In this document: piece after piece, positions 1 to 8,169 of the stretch
Layout of the letters: each line of letters opens with the position of its first letter
Position numbering within the stretch: position 1 is the stretch's first letter
Source of the DNA: Arthrobacter mobilis
GTDB taxonomy: Bacteria; Actinomycetota; Actinomycetes; Actinomycetales; Micrococcaceae
Assembly (NCBI RefSeq): GCF_012395835.1
Contig: NZ_JAAZSQ010000007.1
Coordinates: forward strand, 1-64,000
DNA: 64,000 nucleotides
Reading direction: 5' to 3'
The notes under the pieces: model-generated
What the model saw: only the letters and a program-made list of their open reading frames with translations
Databases searched by the model: none
What the model was told of the DNA's origin: nothing
Position numbers and translations under genes: made by a program

Positions 1-84
1 GACGGCAACAAAACTGTCACACGTCAGGCTGACACAGAGGGTCAAACCGGCAGCAGATTCCCGTTTCGGAGTGGGTGCGGGGGA

Positions 85-597
85 TCAGTCCCCGTTGTCG
101 AAGGCGACGCGCCGCAGCAGGCCCCTGAGCGTCTCCCGTTCGGCCTCGTCCAAGGCGCGCAGGGACCGCGCCTCCGATTCGCGCACGACGGCGGATGCCT
201 CCTGGTAGAGCCGGCGGCCGGCGGCGGTGGCGGTAATGACCTTGGAGCGGCGGTCACGGGGGTCCGCTTCCCGGGTGACGGCGCCGCGCTTTTCCAGCTG
301 GTCCACCAGCGAGACGATCTGGCTCGGGTCCAGGCTCAGGAAGTCCGCAAGTTCGCGCTGCGACGGATTCTCGCCGCTGCAGGCCAGCGACAGCACCGAG
401 TAGGACCGCACCTTCAGGTCCAGGTCCGCCAGCATGCGGTTGGCGCGCCCGGAACCTAAGGAGCGCGCCCGGGCGGTCAGGAACTCGATCTCGGCGGCGA
501 GTTCGGTTGCCTCCAGCCGCTCGATGCCGGCGGATATCCCGGCCGGGGCCGCTGCGCGCTGCTGCGTGGCGGATACCGCCGTGGGCTGTGCGGACAT
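85..597 (-). CDS. MarR-family transcriptional regulator (CouR-like candidate)
   Basis: A 170-residue winged-helix regulator. The central helix-turn-helix (PSQRELADFLSLDPSQIVSL region) is followed by the wing motif DPRDRRSK typical of MarR proteins. The ATG at 597 is preferred over an in-frame TTG at 609 because GCGAGGA sits just upstream of it. The gene is divergent from the SDR-amidohydrolase-acyl-CoA dehydrogenase-MaoC operon, with an inverted repeat and a TTGA-N5-TCAA site between them. MarR repressors of aromatic CoA pathways such as CouR respond to the CoA thioester of the substrate. By position this protein probably represses the divergent operon and itself. The family is certain; the ligand is inferred. 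Confidence 0.88.
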   Translation of the reverse strand: MSAQPTAVSATQQRAAAPAGISAGIERLEATELAAEIEFLTARARSLGSGRANRMLADLDLKVRSYSVLSLACSGENPSQRELADFLSLDPSQIVSLVDQLEKRGAVTREADPRDRRSKVITATAAGRRLYQEASAVVRESEARSLRALDEAERETLRGLLRRVAFDNGD

Positions 598-634
598 GGT
601 TCCTCGCAATATCGTGGGTCGAAGGAATTAATAA

Positions 635-666
635 TTGACTTTCTCAATGATATAGGTTGTCATTGA
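635..666. promoter_or_regulatory. Probable MarR operator region
   Basis: Two overlapping dyads lie in the AT-rich divergent intergenic region. One is TTGACTTTCTCAA (635-647), a TTGA-N5-TCAA palindrome. The other has arms TCAATGA (644-650) and TCATTGA (660-666) with a 9-nt spacer. The first dyad recurs with one mismatch upstream of the acyl-CoA ligase at 50250-50262. Its TTGACT could also serve as a -35 box. Sites of this kind are usual MarR operators; binding itself is inferred. Confidence 0.6.
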
Positions 667-738
667 TTTTAGTTCAGCATATCCCCAATGTCCCGGTCAT
701 GGAACCGGCAATAGCGAACAGAAGCAGAGGAGCACCAG

Positions 739-1683
739 ATGTCCCCGACTCAGCACCTGGCAGGGAAAGTTGCGATTGTGACCGGCAGCGGCCGGGGGCT
801 GGGGCTGGCCTATGCCCGTGAGCTGGCAAGGCAGGGTGCGGCCGTGGTGGTCAACGACGTCGACGCGGCCGTGGCCGATGAGGCGGCCGCCTCGATCACC
901 GACGCCGGCGGCAAGGCCGTGGCGGTGGCGGCCGCGGTCGGCTCGACCGAGACTGCCAAGGCCCTGGTGGCCGCGGCCGTGGAGAACTTTGGCCGGCTGG
1001 ACATCCTGGTCACCAATGCGGGCGTGCTGCGGGATAAGTCCCTGCTGAAGATGACCGACGAGGACTTCGACGTGGTGATCAACGTGCACCTGCGCGGGAC
1101 CTTCACCTGCGTGCGGGAGGCATACGCGTACTTCAAGGAAAACAACGTTCCCGGCCGGATCATCACCATTGGTTCCCCGACGGGCCAGCGCGGCAACTTC
1201 GGCCAGACCAACTACGCCGCGGCCAAGGCCGGCATTGTGGGCATGGTGCGCACCTGGGCGCTGGAGATGAGGAAGGCCGGGGTGACCGCCAACGCGGTGA
1301 TCCCGGTGGCCGCCACAGCCATGACCAAGACCGTCCCTTTCTTCCAGAAGGCCGTCCAGGCCGAGGAGAAGGGCGAGCCGATGCCGGAGTTCTTCCGCAA
1401 GGAGCTCGGCTTCGGCACCGCCGGCGACGTCGCGCCGCTGGTCGCGTTCCTGGCGTCCGACGCCGCGGCGAAGGTGACCGGCCAGGCGATCGGCGTGGGC
1501 GGGGACCGGCTGCAGCTGTGGAGCCACCCGGAGGCCGTGGCCACCGAATACCACGACGGCGGCTGGGACTTCGAGACCCTCGTGGAGCAGTTCGATTCCC
1601 TCTTCGGGGCCAAGCTGCAGTCCGTGGGCGAACGGTTCCCGGAGCTGCCGGCCGAGCTGCAGCCCGAGCCGGCGGCGAAGTAG
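739..1683 (+). CDS. SDR-family 3-hydroxyacyl-CoA-type dehydrogenase
   Basis: A 314-residue classical short-chain dehydrogenase. The cofactor motif TGSGRGLG is at residues 15-22, NAG at 93-95, and the catalytic residues are N115, S146, Y159 and K163. The C-terminal extension of about 50 residues resembles the dehydrogenase domain of peroxisomal multifunctional enzyme type 2. AGAGGAG precedes the ATG. It is the first gene of a tight operon; the next gene starts two bases after its stop. In a beta-oxidation-like pathway it would oxidise a 3-hydroxyacyl-CoA to the 3-keto form, as proposed for CouN in Rhodococcus. The fold is certain; the substrate is inferred from context. Confidence 0.85.
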   Translation: MSPTQHLAGKVAIVTGSGRGLGLAYARELARQGAAVVVNDVDAAVADEAAASITDAGGKAVAVAAAVGSTETAKALVAAAVENFGRLDILVTNAGVLRDKSLLKMTDEDFDVVINVHLRGTFTCVREAYAYFKENNVPGRIITIGSPTGQRGNFGQTNYAAAKAGIVGMVRTWALEMRKAGVTANAVIPVAATAMTKTVPFFQKAVQAEEKGEPMPEFFRKELGFGTAGDVAPLVAFLASDAAAKVTGQAIGVGGDRLQLWSHPEAVATEYHDGGWDFETLVEQFDSLFGAKLQSVGERFPELPAELQPEPAAK

Positions 1684-1685
1684 CC

Positions 1686-2597
1686 GTGGCTGCCGTACGC
1701 TACGAGCCGGCGCTGGACGTCGCGTCGCTGGCTGCCATCGACATGCATGTGCATGTCGAGGTCGACGGCCACGGCCACTGCTCGCTGCCGCAGCCGCTGA
1801 TGGACGCCTCGAGCAAGTACTTCAAGGCCGCCGAGCGCACGCCCTCGCTGGACAGCATCGCCGAAACCTACCGGGCGCTGAACATGGCGGCCGTGGTGTT
1901 CACGGTGGATGCGCGGACCCGGCTCAAGCACGAACCGAACAGCATCGAGGAGATCGCCGAGGGCGCCGCCCGCAACAACGACGTGCTGATCCCCTTCGGC
2001 TCCGTGGATCCGCTTACCGGTCCGGAGGCGATTGACCGGGCCAAGCGCCTGGCCGGGGACTTCGGGGTGCGCGGGTTCAAGTTCCACCCGTCCCTGCAGG
2101 GCTTCAGCCCGGCGGATGAACAGTTCTACCCGCTGTGGGAGGCGCTGCAGGAACTCGGCCTGCCGGCCATCTTCCACACCGGCCAGAACGGCATGGGGGC
2201 GGGCCTGCCCGGCGGCTACGGGATCAAGCTGGGCTATTCCAACCCGCTGCTGCTGGACGAGGTCGCCGCGGACTTCCCTCACCTGACCCTGATCATGGCC
2301 CACCCCTCGGTGCCGTGGCAGGAGGAGGCCAACTCGATCGCCACGCACAAGGCGAACGTCTTCATCGACCTCTCCGGCTGGTCGCCCAAGTACTTCCCGG
2401 AGTCCCTGGTCAGGCTCTCCAGCACGGTGCTGGCCGACAAGGTGCTCTTCGGCACCGACTTCCCGCTGATCACCCCGGCCAAGTGGCTGGGCGCCTTCGC
2501 CGAGCTGCCCATCAAGGACGAGGTCCGCCCGAAGATCCTCAAGGACAACGCCGTGCGCCTGCTCGGCCTGGCGCAGGAGCAGGAAGGGTCCGCATGA
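1686..2597 (+). CDS. Amidohydrolase-2 family metal-dependent hydrolase
   Basis: A 303-residue TIM-barrel hydrolase of the amidohydrolase_2 (ACMSD-like) family. The metal-binding DMHVH motif is near the N-terminus, followed by FHTGQNG, AHPSVPW and the late aspartate motif FGTDFP. The GTG at 1686 is chosen because it begins two bases after the SDR stop; ATG 1743 would remove part of the HxH motif. It overlaps the next gene by ATGA. Family members decarboxylate or hydrolyse ring-linked carboxylates. In the cou pathway a metallo-hydrolase (CouO) is assigned to cleavage of the 3-keto-3-aryl-propionyl-CoA. That role fits here but is inferred. Confidence 0.83.
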   Translation: MAAVRYEPALDVASLAAIDMHVHVEVDGHGHCSLPQPLMDASSKYFKAAERTPSLDSIAETYRALNMAAVVFTVDARTRLKHEPNSIEEIAEGAARNNDVLIPFGSVDPLTGPEAIDRAKRLAGDFGVRGFKFHPSLQGFSPADEQFYPLWEALQELGLPAIFHTGQNGMGAGLPGGYGIKLGYSNPLLLDEVAADFPHLTLIMAHPSVPWQEEANSIATHKANVFIDLSGWSPKYFPESLVRLSSTVLADKVLFGTDFPLITPAKWLGAFAELPIKDEVRPKILKDNAVRLLGLAQEQEGSA

Positions 2598-3763
2598 GCG
2601 GGTTCTACCCCTCGGACCAGTACGGCTTCTCCACCCTGCTCACCGAGGCCGAACTGGCCGTGCTGGGCCGGCTGCGCAAGGTCCTGGACAAGCAGGTCCA
2701 GCCGCTGCTGGCCGACTACTGGGAGCGCGGTGAATTCCCGGAGGAAATCGTTTCCCCGCTCATCGGCCTGGACCTGATGGACCCGGAGGAACTGGCCGGC
2801 GCCGCCCCGTCCGGCCTCTACGGCGGGTTCCGCAATTTCGAGCTCGCCCGCACGGACGCCTCCGTGGCCACCTGGTACAACGCCCAGTCCGGGCTCTTCC
2901 GCACGGCCGTGAACCTCGGCGGCAGCGCTGAGCAGGCTGCGGAGCTGGACCCGAAGATCCGCAGTTTCGAATACAAGGGTGTGTTCGCCCTGACCGAGCC
3001 CGGCCACGGCTCGGACATTGCCGGCGGCTTGGAAACTTCCGCCCGGCGCGAGGGTGCCGGCTGGGTGATCAACGGCGCCAAGCGCTGGATCGGAGGGGCG
3101 GCGGCGGCGGACGCGCTGGCGGTCTTCGCCCGGGACCAGGCCGACGGCCAGGTCAAGGCGTTCCTGGTGCCCGTCGATGCCCCCGGTGTGGCCCTGGCCA
3201 AGATCCACCGCAAGACCAGCCTGCGCATCATGCAGAACGCCGACATCACGCTCACGGACGTGGCAGTGCCCGAGTCGGCCCGGCTGCAGAACGTCAACTC
3301 GTTCAAGGACGTCGCCTCCCTGCTGCGGAACATGCGCTCGGACGTGGCCTGGATTGCCACCGGGGTGCAGGCCGGGGCCTACGAGGCTGCGCTGCGCTAC
3401 GTCACCGAACGCCGGCAGTTCGGCAGGCCACTGGCAAGCTTCCAGCTGATCCAGGAAAAGCTCGCCGTCATGCTGGCCAACCTCACCGCCTCGCTGGGAA
3501 TGGTGGTCCGCCTGACCCAGCAGCAGGAGGAGGGCATCTACAAGGACGAGAACTCGGCCCTGGCCAAGATGTTCACCAGCGCCCGGATGCGCGAGACCGT
3601 GGCCCTGGCCCGCGAAGTGGCCGGCGGCAACGGGATCACCCTGGACACCGACGTCGCCCGCTTCCACGCCGACGCCGAAGCTGTCTACTCCTACGAGGGC
3701 ACCCACGAGATCAACGCCCTCATCGTCGGCCGCGCCATCACCGGCACCGGCGCCTTCCGCTAG
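2594..3763 (+). CDS. Acyl-CoA dehydrogenase, glutaryl-CoA dehydrogenase-like
   Basis: A 389-residue FAD-dependent acyl-CoA dehydrogenase. The FAD/substrate signature TEPGHGSDIAGG lies in the middle domain. The C-terminal YEGTHEINALIVGRAITG matches the glutaryl-CoA dehydrogenase subfamily, which places the catalytic base at E368. Its ATG overlaps the amidohydrolase TGA (ATGA) and AGGAAGGG lies upstream. In this operon it could desaturate aryl-propionyl-CoA (dihydro-hydroxycinnamates) to the cinnamoyl-CoA level, widening the substrate range. The reaction class is secure; the substrate is not. Confidence 0.85.
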   Translation: MSGFYPSDQYGFSTLLTEAELAVLGRLRKVLDKQVQPLLADYWERGEFPEEIVSPLIGLDLMDPEELAGAAPSGLYGGFRNFELARTDASVATWYNAQSGLFRTAVNLGGSAEQAAELDPKIRSFEYKGVFALTEPGHGSDIAGGLETSARREGAGWVINGAKRWIGGAAAADALAVFARDQADGQVKAFLVPVDAPGVALAKIHRKTSLRIMQNADITLTDVAVPESARLQNVNSFKDVASLLRNMRSDVAWIATGVQAGAYEAALRYVTERRQFGRPLASFQLIQEKLAVMLANLTASLGMVVRLTQQQEEGIYKDENSALAKMFTSARMRETVALAREVAGGNGITLDTDVARFHADAEAVYSYEGTHEINALIVGRAITGTGAFR

Positions 3764-3798
3764 AACCACAACCCCGCCACCTTCCCAAGGAGCAGAAC

Positions 3799-4263
3799 AT
3801 GAGCACGACCAGCAAGACTACTGTCACCTTCGAAGAACTCTCCGGCCTGGCCGGTAAGGACCTGGGCTACACCGACTATCTCGAGATCACCCAGGAACAG
3901 GTCAACACCTTCGCCGACGCGACCGATGACCACCAGTGGATCCACACCGACCCCGAGAAGGCCAAGGAGGGCCCCTTCGGCGCCCCGATCGCCCACGGCT
4001 TCCTGACCCTGTCGCTGATCATCCCGCTGTGGACCCAGCTCTTCGACGTCGAAGGCGTCAAGACCAAGGTCAACTACGGCCTGGACCGCGTCCGCTTCAC
4101 CAACCCGGTCAAGGTCGGCTCCAAGATCCGCCTGCACGCGGTCATCGCCGAGGTCACCGAGGTTAAGGGCGGCGTGCAGATCAAGACCAGCAACACCATC
4201 GAGATCGAAGGCGAGGAACGCCCCGCCGTCGTCGCCGAATTCCTGGCCCGCTTCTACGCCTAG
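3799..4263 (+). CDS. MaoC-like acyl-CoA hydratase
   Basis: A 154-residue single hot-dog protein of the MaoC/NodN type. The hydratase-2 signature is visible as DDHQWIHTD near residue 45 followed by GAPIAHGFLTLSL, giving the catalytic Asp/His pair. AAGGAG lies upstream and the gene follows the acyl-CoA dehydrogenase in the same direction after 35 bases. It would hydrate a 2-enoyl-CoA, for example a hydroxycinnamoyl-CoA, to the 3-hydroxyacyl-CoA used by the SDR. This matches the MaoC-type hydratase of the cou pathway. It is too short to be a two-domain eukaryotic-type hydratase 2. Confidence 0.85.
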   Translation: MSTTSKTTVTFEELSGLAGKDLGYTDYLEITQEQVNTFADATDDHQWIHTDPEKAKEGPFGAPIAHGFLTLSLIIPLWTQLFDVEGVKTKVNYGLDRVRFTNPVKVGSKIRLHAVIAEVTEVKGGVQIKTSNTIEIEGEERPAVVAEFLARFYA

Positions 4264-4326
4264 GTACCGCCGCTGCGGCAGCAGCACCGCGCCTGTCCAC
4301 ACCAGCCCTCGAGGAAGAGGATCTCC

Positions 4327-5319
4327 ATGAAAAAGCACATCGCCAAGGTGCTCGCCGGCGGCGCGATTGCCGCCCTGGCCCTGGCCGGCTGCGGCTCCGG
4401 CTCGCCGTCGGGTTCCACCGAGACCGCCGCCGGCGGTGCCGGCGGCACGTCAGGCCTGACGAACGTCACCGTGGGCATCCTGCCCATCGCCCCCTCGGCC
4501 GCCATGCAGTACGGCATTGACGAAGGCATCTTCGAAAAGCACGGCCTGGACGTGGAACTGCAGACCGGCCAGGGCGGCGCGGCGATGCTCCCGGCCGTGT
4601 CCACCGGGACCATGAACTTCGCCGTCGGCAATCCGCTCTCGGTGATGGTGGCCGCGACCAAGGGCCTGGATATGCGCATCGTCACCGGCTACAGCAACTC
4701 CAAGGCCGAGGGCGAGGACATTAACGGCGTCGTGGCCAAGGCGGACTCCGGCATCAGCGACTTCGCGGACCTGGCCGGCAAGACCACGGCGGTCAACACG
4801 CTCAAGACCCAGGGCGACCTGACCATTATGGAGAGCGCCGCGATCGACGGCGGGGATCCGTCCAAGCTCAAGTTCAGCGAGATGCCGTTCCCGGACATGG
4901 AGGCCCAGCTGGAGCGCGGCAACGTTGACGCCATCTGGCTGCCCGAGCCCTTCCTGAGCCGGGCGCTGGCCAACAAGGAGAACAAGCTGGTCGGCTACCC
5001 CAACCAGAAGGCACTGCCCGGCCTGCCGACCATGGTGACCTTCACCAGCGGCAGCTACGCCGAGCAGAACCCGGAGGTCGTGGCGGACTTCAAGGCCGCC
5101 GTCGCGGAGACCCTGGCCCAGGCCGAGGAAAACCCGGACGAGGTCCGCGCCATCCTGCCCAAGTTCATGGGCATGGACGAGGCAGTGGCCAAGGGGCTGA
5201 AGATGGAAACCTTCGACGCCCAGGTGCCCACCCAGGTGCTCAGCGACATGAGCGAGCTGATGCTCAAGTACGAGTACGTGTCCAAGCAGCCCGACGTCGA
5301 GGCCATGACGGTCAAGTAG
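4327..5319 (+). CDS. ABC-type solute-binding lipoprotein (NMT1/SsuA-like), paralogue 1
   Basis: A 330-residue lipoprotein with a signal peptide and lipobox LALAGC (Cys22), followed by a Gly/Ser-rich linker. The mature part has the NMT1/SsuA/ThiY-like periplasmic-binding fold: TVGILPIAPSAAMQYGIDEGIF opening, then IDEGIFEKHGLDVEL and the second-lobe VDAIWLPEPF. It clearly resembles the products of 46337-47320 and 49161-50138. It ends the SDR-MaoC operon, 63 bases after maoC, so it probably captures a substrate or related aromatic acid of that pathway. No permease or ATPase gene adjoins it, so it must borrow an ABC core encoded elsewhere. Confidence 0.85.
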   Translation: MKKHIAKVLAGGAIAALALAGCGSGSPSGSTETAAGGAGGTSGLTNVTVGILPIAPSAAMQYGIDEGIFEKHGLDVELQTGQGGAAMLPAVSTGTMNFAVGNPLSVMVAATKGLDMRIVTGYSNSKAEGEDINGVVAKADSGISDFADLAGKTTAVNTLKTQGDLTIMESAAIDGGDPSKLKFSEMPFPDMEAQLERGNVDAIWLPEPFLSRALANKENKLVGYPNQKALPGLPTMVTFTSGSYAEQNPEVVADFKAAVAETLAQAEENPDEVRAILPKFMGMDEAVAKGLKMETFDAQVPTQVLSDMSELMLKYEYVSKQPDVEAMTVK

Positions 5320-5333
5320 CCGTCCCCCTCCCC

Positions 5334-5393
5334 GTTCACGGCGCGGAAGGTGCCCTTCTCAACCATGGGAAGGGCACCTTCCGCTACGTCAAT
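5334..5393. repeat. Dispersed palindrome P1, copy A
   Basis: An imperfect palindrome with a perfect 16-bp core, GCGGAAGGTGCCCTTC (5343-5358) against its complement at 5369-5384. The outer arms run toward GTTCAC and GTCAAT. It lies between the convergent ends of the solute-binding gene and the AbiEi/DUF559-like gene, so it could also act as a two-way terminator. Related copies are at 6414-6475 and 45183-45242. Confidence 0.8.
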
Positions 5394-5407
5394 GGAGGAG
5401 ATTGAAC

Positions 5408-6394
5408 TTATGACGACGACGGGCGCCAGCCGCGTGCGTACAGCGCCTGCCGGATCCGACGCACCGCCGGGCGCGCGTCGTCGAGCATGTCCTCCCGGCT
5501 GATCCGGATTTCCAGCCATCCGGCACGCGCAGCCGCCTCGCCGCGCCGTATATCGCGGGCCAGCTGTTCAGCTGAGCGGTGGTGGTCGCCCTCGTATTCG
5601 ATGGCGATGCGGTAGGCGCTGTATTGGAGATCGGGCGAATGCAGCCGTCTGCCGGACAGGTCCAGCAGGGGTGTGTTGAGCTCCGGCTCGGGCAGCCCGG
5701 CGTAGGCCAGCGCAAGCCGCAGCCGTGTTTCCTGGGCAGAATCCGCGCCCATGCGTACCAGTTCCAGTGCTTCCCTTGCCTTGGCCACGCCGCGTTTGCG
5801 CTTGTGGCTCTGAATGAGGCGCTCGAGATCGGCCTTGGTGGCGTAGGGGTCTGCCCGGTCTTCGAAGACAGGCCGTGGGAGGCGGACCAAGTGGTCGCCG
5901 GTCACCACGAGATCGTCGACCGACAGGCGCGACGCCAGATCGAGCCACGTCTTGGGCCTCGTGGTTAACCGCACGCCGTTTTCCACGGTCGTTTCCTCCG
6001 CGTGCAGCAGAGCATGGTGTCCGACGACGTCATTGCGTCGCGGCGCCGAAACGCTGTCCGGCCGGGTGACGTGGATTGCCGGGTCCTCAGCCATCCAGGC
6101 GGGTAGCGGGAAACCCCAGATCCTCGCAGCCGTCGCATGCGAGATCGCGGAGCCCGACGTGATCCAGGATAGGGCGCGCACCTGGACCGCAAGGTCCAGC
6201 TCGGGACCGGCGGGCGCACGCAGACTCCGGCTGGGCCGGCGGACTGAGCTGCCCAGCAACTGATTGCGCGTCAGTCCCGCGTCGAGCCCCTCCCCGACGG
6301 AAAACGAGGTGCCGGACAAGTGGTCCGGGAGTTTCTTCGGATAGCGCATGAGCCATTGTGCGCATGCCTGGACCGGGGCAGTCCGGTTATCCAC
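5408..6394 (-). CDS. AbiEi-like / DUF559-type endonuclease-fold protein
   Basis: A 328-residue protein. The N-terminal GLTRNQLLGSSVRRP segment resembles the winged-helix start of AbiEi-type antitoxin proteins. The C-terminal third looks like a Vsr/DUF559 PD-(D/E)xK fold, with E222, D255 (HSPDLQY) and E267 (AIEYEGDHHR) as likely active-site residues. The GTG at 6394 has a G-rich ribosome site (GGGGAGGGG) just upstream; ATG 6349 has none. Such proteins are common and uncharacterised in actinobacteria. It stands alone, with no AbiEii-like toxin beside it, and is flanked on both sides by copies of palindrome P1. DNA cleavage activity is only inferred. Confidence 0.7.
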   Translation of the reverse strand: MDNRTAPVQACAQWLMRYPKKLPDHLSGTSFSVGEGLDAGLTRNQLLGSSVRRPSRSLRAPAGPELDLAVQVRALSWITSGSAISHATAARIWGFPLPAWMAEDPAIHVTRPDSVSAPRRNDVVGHHALLHAEETTVENGVRLTTRPKTWLDLASRLSVDDLVVTGDHLVRLPRPVFEDRADPYATKADLERLIQSHKRKRGVAKAREALELVRMGADSAQETRLRLALAYAGLPEPELNTPLLDLSGRRLHSPDLQYSAYRIAIEYEGDHHRSAEQLARDIRRGEAAARAGWLEIRISREDMLDDARPAVRRIRQALYARGWRPSSS

Positions 6395-6413
6395 ACCCCT
6401 CCCCGCCCCTCCC

Positions 6414-6475
6414 GGTTGACGGGGCGGATGATGCCCTTTTCAGCCGTGAAAAGGGCATCATCCGCGCCGTCAACC
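6414..6475. repeat. Dispersed palindrome P1, copy B
   Basis: A 29-bp inverted repeat with one mismatch and a 4-nt loop (6443-6446). The left arm starts GGTTGACGGGGCGGATGATG and the right arm ends GCCGTCAACC. The copy is nearly symmetric and would form a very stable hairpin. It sits between the start of the AbiEi/DUF559-like gene and the end of the aldo-keto reductase gene. Confidence 0.85.
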
Positions 6476-6496
6476 CAAGGTGGCGATGGGCTCGGG

Positions 6497-7342
6497 TCAG
6501 TGCCCGAAGACGTCGGCGTCCAGCAGTCCCTCTTCCCCGGTATTCAGCGCGCTGAGCGAATCCAGCTCGTCCCCGCTGAGCACAAAGTCGAAGATGTGCA
6601 GGTTCTCGGCCAGACGTTCCGGGTGCGAGGACTTGGGGATGGCCACGTTCCCCACGAGGGTGTGCCAGCGCAGCACGATCTGCGCCGGGGTCCTGCCGTA
6701 CTTCTCCGCCAGCGTCGTGACAGCCGGCAGCTGCAGCAGGTCGCCGCCGCGGCCCAGCGGGCTCCACGCCTCGGTGACGATGCCGTGCTGGCGGTGCATG
6801 GCCACCACATCCGGCCGGGTATGCCGCGGGTCCAGCTGGATCTGGTTGACCTCCGGCACCAGGCCGGAATCGAACAGATGCTGCAGGTGCGTGGTTTTGA
6901 AATTGGACGTGCCGATGGCCCGGACCCGGCCGTCGGCCAGCAACTTGGCCATCCCGGCGAAGGCGTCCACGTAGCGGTCCTGCGCCGGATTCGGCCAGTG
7001 GATCAGCAGCAGGTCGACATAGTCCAGCCCCAGCCGCCGCGCGCTGGCCTCGAAAGCCAGCTCCACGCCGTCGTAGCTGTGCCATTCCTTGTTGAATTTC
7101 GTGGTCACGAAAATTTCTTCGCGCGGGACCCTGCTGCGCTTGATCGCCACCCCGACACCGTTTTCATTGCGGTAGCTTTCGGCGGTGTCGATCAGCCGGT
7201 AGCCCATGTCCAGCGCCGCCTCCACCACCTCGGCGGCCTCGGCGTTTTCCATCGGCCACGTGCCCAGTCCCAGCAGCGGCATCTTGGCGCCGTTGCGCAG
7301 GGTTACCACGGGAGCCAGCTCAGGAGCCGCATCAGGATTCAC
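6497..7342 (-). CDS. Aldo-keto reductase
   Basis: A 281-residue TIM-barrel NADPH-dependent reductase of the 2,5-diketo-gluconate reductase type. The catalytic tetrad is D52, Y57, K82 and H115 (motifs DTAESYRNE, TTKFNK and LIHWP), and IPKSSHPERLAEN near the C-terminus binds the 2'-phosphate. The reading frame is open to 7459, but the GTG at 7342 has GGAGG eight bases upstream and gives the usual family length. It probably reduces small aldehydes or ketones, as does the second AKR at 34132-34962. The physiological substrate is unknown. Confidence 0.85.
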   Translation of the reverse strand: MNPDAAPELAPVVTLRNGAKMPLLGLGTWPMENAEAAEVVEAALDMGYRLIDTAESYRNENGVGVAIKRSRVPREEIFVTTKFNKEWHSYDGVELAFEASARRLGLDYVDLLLIHWPNPAQDRYVDAFAGMAKLLADGRVRAIGTSNFKTTHLQHLFDSGLVPEVNQIQLDPRHTRPDVVAMHRQHGIVTEAWSPLGRGGDLLQLPAVTTLAEKYGRTPAQIVLRWHTLVGNVAIPKSSHPERLAENLHIFDFVLSGDELDSLSALNTGEEGLLDADVFGH

Positions 7343-7445
7343 GGCGCAAACCTCCGGTTGGTCGTAGGCAGCGGCGGTGCCACCGCGACCCAGCATAGCC
7401 GTCCGGCGTCCCGCCGCAAGACCGCCGTCCATAAGCCGCCAGAAA

Positions 7446-7501
7446 CGAGTGGACAGCACGCGCCCGGATCAAAGGTGATGAGGGCGTGTGCTGTCCACTC
7501 G
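7446..7501. terminator. Long hairpin downstream of the FMN reductase gene
   Basis: Arms of 20 nt with one mismatch: CGAGTGGACAGCACGCGCCC (7446-7465) and its complement at 7482-7501, separated by 16 nt. No T-run follows. It lies 58 bases beyond the end of the minus-strand FMN reductase gene and upstream of the AKR gene, and may be a terminator or an immobile palindromic repeat. Confidence 0.6.
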
Positions 7502-7559
7502 CGGGAAAGCCGGGCCGCTCCTGCGGCCTGCGGCAGCTGGGGCCGGGGGGCCCGCCGCG

Positions 7560-8120
7560 TCAGACGGCGACCGGCTCCACGGCGCCGGCCAGTGCGGAGA
7601 GCACGCCGGCCAGCTCGGCGGCGGTCTCGGCATGGTCCTTCGGGTGGGTTTCGGCGAAGAGCTCGAAGCGCCCGCCGACGGCGACCGAGGCATCCTCGAG
7701 CACCTTCGCGCCGGCCACGCCGAGGGCCTTGCGGGCATCACCGTTGGCCCACTGGGCACCGTAGGGGGAGGGGGAGGCGCTGACCACGGCGGCCGGCAGG
7801 TCCTTGATGGCCCCAGCGCCGTAGGGGCGGGAAAGCCAGTCGATGGCGTTGTTCAGCACGGCCGGGGTGGTGCCGTTGTATTCGGGGGTGACCAGCAGGA
7901 CGGCGTCGGCGGCCTTGGCGGCCTCGCGCAGCGCCTCGGCGGCAGCCGGCACGGAACCCTCCACGTCCAGATCCTCGTTGTAGAACGGAACCTCGGCCAG
8001 GCCTTCGTAGATGGTGACCTCGGTGCCTTCCGGAGCGGCGGCGGCAGCGGCGTCGGCCAGCTGGCGGTTGACGGAAGCGTTGCGGAGGCTGCCGACGAGG
8101 GCGAGAACCTGGATGCTCAT
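7560..8120 (-). CDS. NADPH-dependent FMN reductase (flavodoxin-fold)
   Basis: A 186-residue flavodoxin-like protein. The FMN phosphate loop is GSLRNASVN near the N-terminus. The PEYNGTTPAVLNNAIDWLSRP motif is diagnostic of the NADPH-dependent FMN/azo/chromate reductase family. ATG 8120 is chosen because TAGGAGAAAC precedes it; an in-frame ATG at 8177 lies inside a palindrome. The enzyme would supply reduced flavin or detoxify quinones. A perfect 14-bp palindrome 50 bases upstream suggests repression by a dedicated regulator that is not adjacent. Confidence 0.85.
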   Translation of the reverse strand: MSIQVLALVGSLRNASVNRQLADAAAAAAPEGTEVTIYEGLAEVPFYNEDLDVEGSVPAAAEALREAAKAADAVLLVTPEYNGTTPAVLNNAIDWLSRPYGAGAIKDLPAAVVSASPSPYGAQWANGDARKALGVAGAKVLEDASVAVGGRFELFAETHPKDHAETAAELAGVLSALAGAVEPVAV

Positions 8121-8169
8121 GTTTCTCCTAGGGTGGTGCAGTGTGTACGTGCGCAAACTGTAACGACTC

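Noticed and set aside
1-84. Left-edge sequence before the MarR stop
   Set aside because: No open frame, hairpin or motif could be supported in these bases.
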